This document shows, piece after piece, positions 49,855-59,055 of a stretch of 64,000 bases of DNA. This DNA is from Paenibacillus sp. OVF10. Lineage in GTDB: Bacteria > Bacillota > Bacilli > Paenibacillales > Paenibacillaceae. The notes below the pieces were generated by a model, which saw nothing but the letters and a program-made list of their open reading frames with translations, searched no databases and had not been told where the DNA came from. The stretch covers positions 3,534,001 to 3,598,000 of the forward strand of contig CP094668.1 of the NCBI GenBank assembly GCA_022836915.1, in the 5' to 3' direction. A program made the translations under genes and the position numbers. Numbering within the stretch: position 1 is the first letter of the stretch; the number at the start of each line of letters is the position of its first letter.

Positions 49855-51075
49855 TCAACGATTGAGATTCCGATGCATATAACGATCGATCATCCAGAAC
49901 ACAAGGGCTGCTGCACTAACGCCAGCACCTAACCAGCATACGGCTGTCCAGCCCGCCCATGCATGCACTTGGGTAGAAACGATGGAGCCGGTTGCACTGC
50001 CGATGGAATAAAAGATCATATAAGCTGCCGTCAGGCGACTCTGTGCTTCGGGGCGAACTTCGTAGATCAGGCTCTGGTTGGTAACATGTACGGCCTGCAC
50101 GGCGAGATCGAGCAGGATAACACCCAGGATCAGGAACCAGAGAGAATGATGGACATAACCGATGGGCAGCCAGGACAAGAGCAGAACGACAAGGGCGACA
50201 CCGGTTGTTTTCTGCCCAAGGCCCTGATCGGCGAGTTTACCTGCACGGGCAGCGGCCAGTGCCCCAGCCGCTCCTGCCAGACCGAATGCACCTATGACCG
50301 TATGAGACAAGGACAGTGGAGGGCTACTTAGTGGCAGTACCATAGAAGTCCACAAGATGCTGAAGGCTGTAAAAATCAACATGGCCAGCACACCTCGTAC
50401 TCGTAACACACGCAACTCACGGTACAGTTGCAAGACGGAACCGAGTAATTGGATATAGCTTTGTTTCACTTGTGGTGATTGCTGCCTTGGGAGAACAAAA
50501 AATAATGCGACAATTCCGAGTAATGTAAGGCTGGCAGAGAACAGATATACCGATCTCCACCCGAGCCAATCGTTCAGTGTACCTGCAACCGTTCGTGCAA
50601 GTAAAATGCCAATGACGATTCCGCTGGTTACCTGCCCGACAATGCGACCACGTTCGGACGGGGCTGCTAAGTGTGCAGCAAAGGCAACGAGCGTTTGCGT
50701 AATGACGGCTAATAAACCAACGACAGCCATGCCCGTGAATAAAAGTGAGCTGGATTGTGCGGTTCCTACGAGAACCAGTGCAAGCACAGATAAGAGCATT
50801 TGAATGATGATCAGCTTGCGGCGATTTAAGAGGTCACCAAGCGGAACGAGAAGGAACAGCCCCAAGGCATAACAGATTTGAGTCACTGTGATGACAATCC
50901 CTATGGATGATGGAGAGAGACTGAATTCTTGAGCAATGGAGTCCAGCAGAGGTTGAGCATAATAAATATTGGCGACCGCAAGTCCGCTGCACACGGCAAA
51001 GAGAAGAGCAACTAACCGTGACATGGCAGGACGATCCTTATTGGATAATTGTGCATCTGAAGAAGAAGTTTGCAT
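49855..51075 (-). CDS. MFS efflux transporter (YnfM/Bcr-like)
   Basis: A 406-residue protein with twelve TM helices. ATG 51073-51075 has AAAGGTG upstream. The start YYAQPLLDSIAQEF, the LVPLGDLLNRRKLI A-motif and GRIVGQVTSGIVIGILLART match the drug/metabolite efflux branch. It is divergent from a TetR gene with two matching operators in between, so it is probably repressed by it and induced by its substrate. Confidence 0.88.
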   Translation of the reverse strand: MQTSSSDAQLSNKDRPAMSRLVALLFAVCSGLAVANIYYAQPLLDSIAQEFSLSPSSIGIVITVTQICYALGLFLLVPLGDLLNRRKLIIIQMLLSVLALVLVGTAQSSSLLFTGMAVVGLLAVITQTLVAFAAHLAAPSERGRIVGQVTSGIVIGILLARTVAGTLNDWLGWRSVYLFSASLTLLGIVALFFVLPRQQSPQVKQSYIQLLGSVLQLYRELRVLRVRGVLAMLIFTAFSILWTSMVLPLSSPPLSLSHTVIGAFGLAGAAGALAAARAGKLADQGLGQKTTGVALVVLLLSWLPIGYVHHSLWFLILGVILLDLAVQAVHVTNQSLIYEVRPEAQSRLTAAYMIFYSIGSATGSIVSTQVHAWAGWTAVCWLGAGVSAAALVFWMIDRYMHRNLNR

Positions 51076-51097
51076 GCGTATTTGTCACCTTTCTATT

Positions 51098-51116
51098 ATG
51101 TACTGATCGGTATGTT
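51098..51116. promoter_or_regulatory. TetR operator, MFS side
   Basis: ATGTACTGATCGGTATGTT, an imperfect palindrome around TGATC, matching the copy at 51281 in inverted orientation. It lies about 25 bp before the MFS start. Confidence 0.7.
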
Positions 51117-51280
51117 ATGTTTCGGGATAACCATACTTTATTTACGTGAATTCTGTCAACAGAGAATTGGATGAGATTTTCAATTTGGTTAAAAACGCTT
51201 TATGGAAGAGTTTTTTTAATTTTAATAATCTTTATTGAGTGATCTTTGACTTATCCATTGGTATGAGGTTAAAATATATA

Positions 51281-51299
51281 AACATACTGATCGATACAT
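51281..51299. promoter_or_regulatory. TetR operator, regulator side
   Basis: AACATACTGATCGATACAT; its reverse complement matches 51098-51116 at 16 of 19 positions. It lies just before the TetR ribosome site, downstream of a TTGACT (51246) promoter, so repression by blocking is likely. Confidence 0.7.
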
Positions 51300-51314
51300 A
51301 AAGAGGTGAATTGT

Positions 51315-51895
51315 ATGGTTAGACAACGGGAATTTGATACGGATAAAGCACTCGATGCAGCGATGCATACGTTTTGGGACAAGGGATTTGAAGCGGCATC
51401 TTTAAATGACTTGACGACCGCAATGGGCATACAACGTCCCAGTCTGTATGCGGCTTTTGGCGATAAAAGGAATTATTTGAAACAGCACTTCGCAGGTATA
51501 CCACTCAGCATGCTGCTCAAGTCAGAGCCAGACTTCAACAGAGCTCCTCCGTGCGAGAAGCCTTTCGTGGACTGTTTGAACATATAGGAGCAGAGGGGAG
51601 TGTGACCGAGCCTAGTCACGGCTGTTTTTGCATTAATACGATGGTTGAACTGGCTCCACATGATCCCAAATTCGCTGTCCTTACACGGGAGCATCAGATG
51701 TACCTGGGTGTTCTTTTCAAAGAAACGATAGAACGAGGGCAACAGAGCGGGGAATTGTCCCTCCAATTGAACGCGAGTGCGGTAGCACAGTCTTTGGTGG
51801 TATCCATGATTGGATTGACTGTTCTGATGAAATCAGGACCGGACCGCTTGTTTGTAGAGCAAAGCATCCAGGTTACACTATCTTTGTTGCAATAA
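51315..51895 (+). CDS. TetR-family repressor (frame break)
   Basis: ATG 51315 follows AAGAGGTG. The N-terminal helix-turn-helix reads [32 protein letters not shown] (in parts). The frame is lost at AAAA 51464-51467; one A restores [19 protein letters not shown] and continues through [16 protein letters not shown], for about 193 residues. The C-terminal domain has the [15 protein letters not shown] motif of TetR_C_33-like regulators (AcrR/YxaF kin). It should bind the two operators beside it and control the divergent MFS pump. Confidence 0.87.
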
Positions 51896-51947
51896 TAGGG
51901 ATTTATTCTGTTTAAAGTGATGCGGAGTTGCTACAATATATACAAAT

Positions 51948-52075
51948 TGAACTTAACATTTACACAAAACGGAGAGAACAGAAATAAGCTGAGGAAGCGC
52001 AGCGTTCGCCTTTATCCCCGGATTTTTCCTTTATAAAAAGGAATCGAAGAAAATCTGGGGATAACAGCGATCAGA
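51948..52075 (+). repeat. Intergenic repeat element, copy 2 (structured)
   Basis: See 19573-19731. Here the hairpin is CCCCGGATTTT (52016-52026) with AAAATCTGGGG (52050-52060) and inner stem CCTTT/AAAGG. It ends about 90 bp before the hydroxyacid dehydrogenase gene. Confidence 0.65.
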
Positions 52076-52165
52076 AGGTTGTTCTGTCATTGGAGTGACC
52101 AGTGTAAAGATTCTTTAGACAATTTATACAGATAAGAATTGAGCAGATATAGGAGGAGATCAGAA

Positions 52166-53134
52166 ATGAATACAAAGTTGCGCTGTGCTGTTTTGGATGA
52201 CTATCAGAACGTTGCGCTGACGTCGGCGGACTGGAGTCCGTTGATGGATCAGGTAGAGATTCAGACATTCAACAACTATATGGGCTCGGAAGAAAAAGTC
52301 ATTCAGGAATTGCAGGATTTCGATATTGTGGTTCTGATGCGGGAACGTACACCGTTTCCGGAGAAGGTCATTTCTCAGCTCCCTAAGCTAAAACTTCTGA
52401 TTACAAGTGGTATGCGCAACGCGTCAATAGATCTCAAGGCTGCAGAGAAGAACGGGATCATTGTGTGTGGAACCGAGGGAAGCTCTAATCCGCCGACGGA
52501 GCTTACATGGGCACTGATTCTGGGGCTGTCCAGACAACTGGTTACGGAAAATAATGCACTTCGCTCCAATCGAAACTGGCAGAGCACTGTAGGGTTGGAT
52601 TTGCATGGGAGAACACTTGGATTGCTCGGTTTGGGCAAGATAGGCACTCGCATGGCTGAGATCGCACAAGCATTTGGTATGAATGTGATGGCCTGGAGCG
52701 AGAATCTAACACAAGAGAAAGCCGAAAAACATGGTGTCATCTGGTCCGAGACCAAGGAGCAATTGCTTGCACAGAGCGACATCGTATCCATTCATCTGGT
52801 ATTGAGTGATCGTACGCGGAATCTGATCGGACAAGCCGAGTTTCAACTAATGAAATCGAGTGCGCTACTCATCAATACGTCGCGAGCGGGCATTGTCGAT
52901 CAGGAAGCTATGGTGGAGGCATTGCAGAGTGGTGTGATTGCTGGTGCAGGTCTGGATGTATATGAGCAGGAACCGCTGCCAGTTAACCATGTGATGCGAA
53001 CATTGCCCAACGTTCTGGCCACACCGCATCTGGGTTATGTGACTCGTGGCAATTATGAAATCTATTATGATCATACCGTGGAGAATATAGCGATGTTCCT
53101 GAAGGGAACACCAATCAGGCAACTGCTTTCTTAG
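52166..53134 (+). CDS. D-isomer 2-hydroxyacid dehydrogenase
   Basis: ATG 52166 follows TAGGAGGAGATC. The 322-residue enzyme has the NAD-binding motif LGLLGLGKIGTRMAEIA in the middle, the catalytic Arg in INTSRAGIVD, Glu in DVYEQEPLP and His in ATPHLGYVT. It reduces a 2-keto acid to the D-2-hydroxy acid or the reverse. The substrate is not evident; phosphoglycerate dehydrogenase itself is normally longer. Confidence 0.88.
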   Translation: MNTKLRCAVLDDYQNVALTSADWSPLMDQVEIQTFNNYMGSEEKVIQELQDFDIVVLMRERTPFPEKVISQLPKLKLLITSGMRNASIDLKAAEKNGIIVCGTEGSSNPPTELTWALILGLSRQLVTENNALRSNRNWQSTVGLDLHGRTLGLLGLGKIGTRMAEIAQAFGMNVMAWSENLTQEKAEKHGVIWSETKEQLLAQSDIVSIHLVLSDRTRNLIGQAEFQLMKSSALLINTSRAGIVDQEAMVEALQSGVIAGAGLDVYEQEPLPVNHVMRTLPNVLATPHLGYVTRGNYEIYYDHTVENIAMFLKGTPIRQLLS

Positions 53135-53189
53135 AATGAACGTATGCGGAGTATGACTCGGCTATAATTATATAGAATCAACGACAAAT

Positions 53190-53231
53190 AAGGTGCTGCC
53201 AGGAAAGAGTTAGACCTGAGCAACACCTTTT
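53190..53231 (+). terminator. Terminator of the hydroxyacid dehydrogenase gene
   Basis: AAGGTGCTGC pairs with GCAACACCTT (one mismatch), with an inner AGG/CCT pair, then TTTTA. Confidence 0.65.
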
Positions 53232-53267
53232 AGTATATCTGTGTAGCAGAACAAATGAAGGAATAGC

Positions 53268-54305
53268 TTAACTGTGTGGTCCTCGCTGGGAGGAATGAAT
53301 CATGGCTACGCTTGATTCACGAACGATTAAGCGCGGTTCAAATTGGATATGTTCGTAATCGGTCGTATTCATCTCCCGAATTCGTTTTAACAACAGCTCG
53401 GTAGCAAGTCTGGCGACTTCTTCGCCCATTATGGAGACGGAACTAATCTGAGGAGACGTGACGGTCGTCCATTGATTGTTATCGACACCAACAACAGCCA
53501 CATCTTCAGGTACACGAACCCCTAACTCCTTGAACCGATTAACCAATCCGATGGCAACCATATCATTAATGGCATAGACGGCATCTGGCATATGCGTAAG
53601 TCCATAGAAATAATCTGCAGCATTGGCACCTGTATTCAATGAAAAGTCCTCACCAAAGTAGACGAGAGAAATGTCCACGTGACCTACGGCTTGCTCATAC
53701 GCACGAAAGCGTTCTTCTATAATGTCCTTCGGTGCTCCTGCATAAGCGATTCGAGTCCGGCCGATTTTGAACAGATGCTCCATCACCAATTTGCCTTCAG
53801 GTTGAGACAGAGAGACGATATCTGCCTTCATGCCCGGTTCCAGTTTTTTGCCGTAATTAATCATGGAGATAGGGAGCGGCGCTTTATCAATCAGCCCGGG
53901 TAACGTTTTGGGATACGCGAGAGGCATGAAGATCAGTCCGTCCACATGCAATTTTTTGACATTACGAATGGTTTCCAACTCGGTTCTGGCATTGCCTGCC
54001 GTATTGATCTGCACGACATGGTACCCATGCTGCTTCGCCGTTTGCTCTACAGACCAGGAGATTTCCGGAATGATGGCGTTACGTATGTCGGGTACCACGA
54101 GTGCAATCTGGTGCGTTTGCCGGATTTTCAGACTCTGTGCCGAGGTGTTGGGTACAAACCCCAGTTCTTCAATGGCCTGCATCACTTTATCCCGTGTTTT
54201 ACTGCTGATGCCTTCTGAATTGTTGATGGCCCGGGAAACGGTAGCGATGCCCACTCCGGCACGCTCTGCAACGTCCTTGATCGTAAGTTTCTGTTCTTTC
54301 CTCAA
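53268..54305 (-). CDS. LacI-family transcriptional regulator
   Basis: A 345-residue protein from TTG 54303-54305. The LacI helix-turn-helix and hinge are clear (LTIKDVAERAGVGIATVSRAINN, then ISSKTRDKVMQAIEELGFVPN). A periplasmic-binding-protein-like effector domain follows (HQIALVVPDIRNAIIPEIS, DAVYAINDMVAIGLVNR, VAVVGVDNN). Two GGAAACG-type palindromes in front (54326 and 54632) are likely operators, so it probably represses itself and the divergent butanediol dehydrogenase gene. Confidence 0.88.
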   Translation of the reverse strand: MRKEQKLTIKDVAERAGVGIATVSRAINNSEGISSKTRDKVMQAIEELGFVPNTSAQSLKIRQTHQIALVVPDIRNAIIPEISWSVEQTAKQHGYHVVQINTAGNARTELETIRNVKKLHVDGLIFMPLAYPKTLPGLIDKAPLPISMINYGKKLEPGMKADIVSLSQPEGKLVMEHLFKIGRTRIAYAGAPKDIIEERFRAYEQAVGHVDISLVYFGEDFSLNTGANAADYFYGLTHMPDAVYAINDMVAIGLVNRFKELGVRVPEDVAVVGVDNNQWTTVTSPQISSVSIMGEEVARLATELLLKRIREMNTTDYEHIQFEPRLIVRESSVAMIHSSQRGPHS

Positions 54306-54325
54306 TGTACGGTTACCTCACTTTA

Positions 54326-54341
54326 TCGGAAACGATTCCGA
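54326..54341. promoter_or_regulatory. LacI-type operator before the regulator gene
   Basis: TCGGAAACGATTCCGA, a palindrome with central CG, typical of LacI/CcpA-family sites. Confidence 0.65.
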
Positions 54342-54631
54342 ATTATTAGGAATATGTATGAACTTCACGATAGTTATATAACTTGATTATAACATTTGAA
54401 CAATGAAGTATCCCGTGAAAGGACCAGATTTATGGCGAGGTATGATTATATTTCATTCAGTCTGCAATATTATTTGCCATGATATATGTTAATAATAAGG
54501 ATTACATCGTTTTAAGATCACTTGAATTAAAGTATAAGCATTCTAAAGTAAACTCGATATGATCACGAAATAGACATATTAGTGGAGAAATATGTTTGAC
54601 AGCGTATCTAAAATGTGACATATTTAATTTA
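54342..54631. other. AT-rich divergent intergenic region between lacI-type gene and bdhA
   Basis: No coding sequence is seen. It lies between the two LacI-type palindromes, so DNA looping between them (about 300 bp) is possible. Confidence 0.45.
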
Positions 54632-54645
54632 CGGAAACGTTTCCG
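54632..54645. promoter_or_regulatory. LacI-type operator before bdhA
   Basis: CGGAAACGTTTCCG, a perfect 14-bp palindrome, 37 bp before the bdhA start. It also fits a CcpA-like core, so catabolite control is an alternative. Confidence 0.65.
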
Positions 54646-54681
54646 ATTATATCACACATTATGATCTGGGAGATGAAATGA

Positions 54682-55731
54682 ATGAAAGCATTACGTTGGC
54701 ATGGAGTCAAAGATTTACGTCTCGAAAATATTAATGAACCTCACCCTGAAGAAGGTAAGGTCAAAATAAAAGTGGAATGGTGCGGCATCTGCGGCAGTGA
54801 CTTGCACGAGTACACAGCAGGTCCGATTTTCATTCCGGCTCAAGCGCCACATCCGCTAACAGGGGAACAAGCGCCTATAGTCATGGGGCATGAATTCTCA
54901 GGACAGGTGGTTGAAGTAGGGGAAGGTGTTACACGTTTCAAGGCGGGCGATCGTGTTGTGGTAGAACCCATCTATGCATGTGGACACTGCGAAGCTTGTA
55001 AACAGGGCAGATACAATCTTTGCGATCAGATGGGTTTCCTTGGACTCGCTGGAGGCGGAGGAGGATTCTCCGAGTATGTAACTGCTGCAGAAAACATGGT
55101 ACATGCCATTCCGGATTCAATCTCGTATGAGCAAGGTGCGTTGGTTGAACCTTCAGCTGTAGCACTTCACGCTGTGCGCCAAAGCAAACTGAAAGTGGGA
55201 GATACGGCAGCCGTGTTTGGCGCAGGCCCAATCGGACTACTGGTCATCGAAGCGCTTAAAGCTTCGGGAGCGTCGGATATTTATGTGGTGGAGTTATCGG
55301 ATGAACGGAAAGCAAAAGCCGAAGAGCTCGGTGCCATTGTGATTGATCCTATGCAGTTTAATGTAGTGGAAGAGATCCATCAACGTACACAAGGTGGCGT
55401 TAACGTAGCCTATGAAGTAACTGGTGTTCCACGTGTTCTGCAACAAGCCATCGATTCAACACGTATTGGTGGAGAGTTGATGATCGTCAGTATTTTTGAA
55501 CAGGAAGCACCGATTCACCCGAACTCAATTGTCATGAAAGAACGTACAGTTAATGGCATTATTGGTTATCGCGATGTTTTCCCGGCGGTTATCAGTCTGA
55601 TGGATAAAGGTTTCTTCCCGGCTGACAAGCTGGTGACCAAACGAATTTCGTTGGATGAAGTGGTAGAGCATGGATTTGAAGCACTGTTGAAAGAGAAAAA
55701 TCAGGTTAAGATTTTGGTAAAAGCTGAATAG
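54682..55731 (+). CDS. bdhA: Zinc-dependent (R,R)-butanediol dehydrogenase-like alcohol dehydrogenase
   Basis: A 349-residue medium-chain dehydrogenase. Catalytic zinc ligands are C37 in CGICGSDLHEY and H70-E71 in GHEFSG. The four structural zinc cysteines C100, C103, C106 and C114 stand in CGHCEACKQGRYNLC. The coenzyme loop is VFGAGPIGLLVIEALKASG. LHEYTAGPIFIPA and the length match BdhA, which interconverts acetoin and butanediol with NAD(H); sorbitol-type relatives are possible. It is divergent from a LacI gene with an operator in front. Confidence 0.87.
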   Translation: MKALRWHGVKDLRLENINEPHPEEGKVKIKVEWCGICGSDLHEYTAGPIFIPAQAPHPLTGEQAPIVMGHEFSGQVVEVGEGVTRFKAGDRVVVEPIYACGHCEACKQGRYNLCDQMGFLGLAGGGGGFSEYVTAAENMVHAIPDSISYEQGALVEPSAVALHAVRQSKLKVGDTAAVFGAGPIGLLVIEALKASGASDIYVVELSDERKAKAEELGAIVIDPMQFNVVEEIHQRTQGGVNVAYEVTGVPRVLQQAIDSTRIGGELMIVSIFEQEAPIHPNSIVMKERTVNGIIGYRDVFPAVISLMDKGFFPADKLVTKRISLDEVVEHGFEALLKEKNQVKILVKAE

Positions 55732-55751
55732 AAATCACAGACAGTAAGAAC

Positions 55752-55792
55752 AAGTAGACAGCACATCAACAGATGTGATTGTCTACTTTTTT
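55752..55792 (+). terminator. Terminator of bdhA
   Basis: AAGTAGACAGCACATC pairs with GATGTGATTGTCTACTT (small bulge), then T run. Confidence 0.9.
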
Positions 55793-55911
55793 GTATAAAT
55801 AGGGCGGAATTTGTTGCATGTGCGGGTGGTTTTACATAGTATAAAAAGATACAATTTGTATCATCTTGGTGTGAAGGTAATGATGATGAAAAAATGAAGG
55901 AGGAAGCGGAC

Positions 55912-57225
55912 ATGCAGAGACATACAAAATGGACAGCCGTAATTTTGACCATTGTCGCAGGAATGAGCTGGATGCTAATGGGGAACTCCAAACCGAAAAA
56001 CACCACGTCAACGAGTCAACCCCCTGCGACGGAACGTGGGCTTGCCAAGGTGTCGAATGCACCGATCAGTTCAGCGGATGTAACATCGAAGATCGAACTG
56101 TTAGGCAGACCTTTTACCAAAACACCATATGCTAATAACGTCTGGGACATGCAACTGTACAACGGCAAAATATATTTGGGCCACGGAAATAGCAGCAATC
56201 TGGGCGTAGCTCCAAATTCAGGCCCTATTCCAGTCATTTATTATGATACAGCGAACGCGAAATTTAAGACCCAATCGGTGACTAACAGCAACCCGGGCAT
56301 CTTGCCATCAACGAAGATGTATGTGGATGAGGAACAGATTGATATCTACAGAGTACTAAACGACAAGTTATATATTCCTGGCAATGATTCCGATAGTGAA
56401 CAGTGGGAACTGGGTAACTTCTATCGTCTGGATGGAGAGGTGTGGACCAAATATCGCAATCTGCCGCTTGGTGTACACGTATACGATTTGGCTTCTTATC
56501 AGGGCAAGATGTTTGCCGCGCTGGGCACGGAGTCCAAACCAACCATATTAATCTCTCATGATGAAGGTGAAACTTGGCAGAAATATGCGACGATCAATAC
56601 GTTTGGTTTCCGGGCCTATACCATGTTCCATCTTAATGGAAAATTATATGCATCTGGCATGATGTATCCTGCCAATAAAATATGGAATGACAAAACTAAT
56701 ATTCTGGAGATTAACGAAAAGCTTGAGAAACGGGATGTTGTCATCTATGGCAGCAAAATGCTGCCTGGACTAACCTATCAAACGGGCACGATTCCTTATA
56801 ATAAAATAGGCAAAAATGTTAACTTCAATAACAAGTTGCTCTATATAGCGGGAGGCGTGTTCAATGATGGGCAGCTGCTGCCCAAATCCTTGAATGTCAT
56901 GACCGACATTAATCAGGCAAGGCGAGTTAATCTCCCAGATGCCAAGGCGCTTCCTACGGATGTGCTGTTACGAGACGGCAAGGTATATGTGCTTACGTAC
57001 ACTCGCCAAAGTGCCAATCTGTATATCAATCGGGTCTACCAATCCACGGATCTGACCACATGGAATGAGATTTTACGTTTTAATCAGGACACCTATGCCA
57101 AGTCTTTCGAAGAGAACGAGGGTGACTTCTACTTTGGTCTGGGTACCGATCCGGATGTGTTATCGACTTCATCAGGGAAATTGCTTCGAGTGAACCGCAG
57201 TGATATCCCTGTGAATGCTAATTAA
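55912..57225 (+). CDS. Exported beta-propeller-like protein of unknown function
   Basis: ATG 55912 follows GAAGGAGGAAG. The 437-residue protein starts with an N-terminal hydrophobic segment (about 8-24, TAVILTIVAGMSWML) and then a run of repeated beta units: NVWDMQLYNGKIYLGHG, VLNDKLYIPG, LASYQGKMFAALG, FHLNGKLYASG, NNKLLYIAGG and RDGKVYVLTY, with one Asp-box-like SHDEGETWQK. Such spacing fits a five- to seven-bladed propeller. No catalytic motif is recognised. It is flanked by terminators as a single-gene unit. Confidence 0.65.
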   Translation: MQRHTKWTAVILTIVAGMSWMLMGNSKPKNTTSTSQPPATERGLAKVSNAPISSADVTSKIELLGRPFTKTPYANNVWDMQLYNGKIYLGHGNSSNLGVAPNSGPIPVIYYDTANAKFKTQSVTNSNPGILPSTKMYVDEEQIDIYRVLNDKLYIPGNDSDSEQWELGNFYRLDGEVWTKYRNLPLGVHVYDLASYQGKMFAALGTESKPTILISHDEGETWQKYATINTFGFRAYTMFHLNGKLYASGMMYPANKIWNDKTNILEINEKLEKRDVVIYGSKMLPGLTYQTGTIPYNKIGKNVNFNNKLLYIAGGVFNDGQLLPKSLNVMTDINQARRVNLPDAKALPTDVLLRDGKVYVLTYTRQSANLYINRVYQSTDLTTWNEILRFNQDTYAKSFEENEGDFYFGLGTDPDVLSTSSGKLLRVNRSDIPVNAN

Positions 57226-57554
57226 ATTCGAAGGAAGATTATGGATTATATACTATGCTACATCCACATTATTGGTGACCGGGAAAATACTTTAAGATGT
57301 AGTAGAGTGCATGTCAGACTGCTTCCGTAGTGGATCAAACAGAGGCTGCCGTAAGGTAGCTTTCTTTTTTCTATAAGATACGTTTGAACGCCCAACTTCG
57401 AAAATTTGAAAATAAAATTAAGAAACTATAAAATGGATAGAGAAATAATCCTAAACCAGTCAACTGGAGTACACTTGTTACAATATACAAAAGCATGTCG
57501 CATTTCATGTGGATGCGGAGTTCCATACTTCCAATTGCAAAGGAGCAATGTACT
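57226..57554. other. Intergenic region with one terminator
   Basis: It contains the hairpin at 57342-57370 and an AT-rich tract before the OYE gene. No coding sequence is seen. Confidence 0.45.
57342..57370 (+). terminator. Terminator of the beta-propeller gene
   Basis: AGGCTGCC pairs with GGTAGCTT (two G-U pairs) around GTAA, with a T-rich tail. Confidence 0.65.
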
Positions 57555-58658
57555 ATGAACGTACCTTCAGCATTATTCAAACCTTTCACCTCGGACAAGC
57601 TAACATTGTCTAATCGAATCGTTATGGCACCCATGACTCGCGGATTCTCACCAGAGGGTGTACCTGGACCAGAAGTTGCTGAATACTATCGTCGCAGAGC
57701 AGCAGGTGGAGTGGGGCTCATCATAACGGAAGGTACAGGCATTAATCATCCATCTTCGGTTAGTGGAGCCAGTATTCCATTATTCCATGGTGAAGATTCG
57801 TTGCAAGGATGGGCTAATGTTGTGAAAGCAGTACATGAAGCGGGTGGCAAAATCATGCCACAATTGTGGCATGTGGGTACAGCACGTCGTTCCGGTGACT
57901 TGCCTAACGCAGAAGCTGAGCCTGTAAGTCCGTCAGGGGTTAGCATGGCAGGTGAACCATCACGTGAACCTTTAACGGAAGAGGAGATTCAAGGGCTTGT
58001 ACAGGCATATGCCCAAGCGGCAGCGGATGCACAGCGAATCGGGTTTGACGGCATTGAACTGCACGGAGCCCATGGGTACTTGATTGACCAATTCTTCTGG
58101 GAGCAGACGAATCGACGGACCGACAAATATGGTGGTGATTTGGTACGGCGAACTCAATTTGCGGTTGAAGTAATTGAAGCTTGTCGTGCGGCGGTTGGTC
58201 CTGATTTCCCAATTGTGCTCCGGTTCTCCCAATGGAAGATGGGGAATTATGAGGCACGTCTGGTGGAGACGCCAGAACAATTAGAGCAATTCTTGGCACC
58301 ACTCAGTGCTGCTGGCGTGGATATATTCCATTGCTCTACACGCCGGTTCTGGTTACCGGAGTTCGAAGGTTCCGAGCTGAACCTTGCGGGTTGGACGCAG
58401 AAAATCACTGGCAAACCAGCCATTTCGGTTGGATCGGTAGGTCTTGAAGCTGAATTTGTGGACAGAGCAACCGAGAACCAGGGAACAGGGGATGCCCATC
58501 TGGATCTATTAAATGAGAAGCTGGAGAACAATGAATTTGACCTGATCGCCTTGGGTCGTGTTCTGCTTAGTGATCCCGAATGGCCTGCCAAAGTTCGTGA
58601 AGGTCGCATATCCGAAATCATTCCATTTACAACGGAAGTGTTGCAAACACTCCATTAA
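57555..58658 (+). CDS. NADH:flavin oxidoreductase, Old Yellow Enzyme family
   Basis: ATG 57555 follows AAAGGAGC. The 367-residue FMN TIM-barrel enzyme shows VMAPMTRGF near residue 25, a LIITEGTGI strand, GFDGIELHGAHGYLIDQF with the loop that binds the substrate (here HGAHG), RRTQFAVEVIEACR, and a C-terminal FDLIALGRVLLSDPEWPAKV FMN-phosphate site. OYEs reduce activated C=C bonds with NAD(P)H. No neighbour hints at the natural substrate. Confidence 0.9.
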   Translation: MNVPSALFKPFTSDKLTLSNRIVMAPMTRGFSPEGVPGPEVAEYYRRRAAGGVGLIITEGTGINHPSSVSGASIPLFHGEDSLQGWANVVKAVHEAGGKIMPQLWHVGTARRSGDLPNAEAEPVSPSGVSMAGEPSREPLTEEEIQGLVQAYAQAAADAQRIGFDGIELHGAHGYLIDQFFWEQTNRRTDKYGGDLVRRTQFAVEVIEACRAAVGPDFPIVLRFSQWKMGNYEARLVETPEQLEQFLAPLSAAGVDIFHCSTRRFWLPEFEGSELNLAGWTQKITGKPAISVGSVGLEAEFVDRATENQGTGDAHLDLLNEKLENNEFDLIALGRVLLSDPEWPAKVREGRISEIIPFTTEVLQTLH

Positions 58659-58742
58659 TAGAAGCCTAAGAACGTTTGGTGAAAGGTGAACCAACGCTGA
58701 ACGGCAACGATTTACAACGAAAAGTAAATAAAACGAACAAAT

Positions 58743-58765
58743 AGGCCGCCTTTGGGCGGCTTTTT
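58743..58765 (+). terminator. Terminator of the OYE gene
   Basis: GCCGCC-tttg-GGCGGC followed by five T. Confidence 0.9.
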
Positions 58766-59055
58766 GAGCCACCTATACTAATAATTTCAACATATGAAAA
58801 ATTCAAAATAACAAAACACTTTCCTGCGCCGTTGCTCCTATTGATTATCCCCACACGTCCCGCACGCGCTTGGTCACAACACCATTAAGTTCCATATTTC
58901 AGGTTCTATAGCAACCATTTTTTTCGCTGCATATATGTCAGCACAACGATTCAATCCTCAGAAGCGCTCATTTTGAAAATCATTCACCTTGTGATAAGGT
59001 TAGGCCTGAACCTTTGAATTACCAAGATGACATTACATAAGGAGGATGAATATCC
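58766..59055. other. Leader of the NagZ-like gene with a small palindrome
   Basis: No gene is seen. ACCTT-gtgat-AAGGT (58986-59000) is a 15-bp inverted repeat in the likely promoter area, a possible regulator site. Confidence 0.4.
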
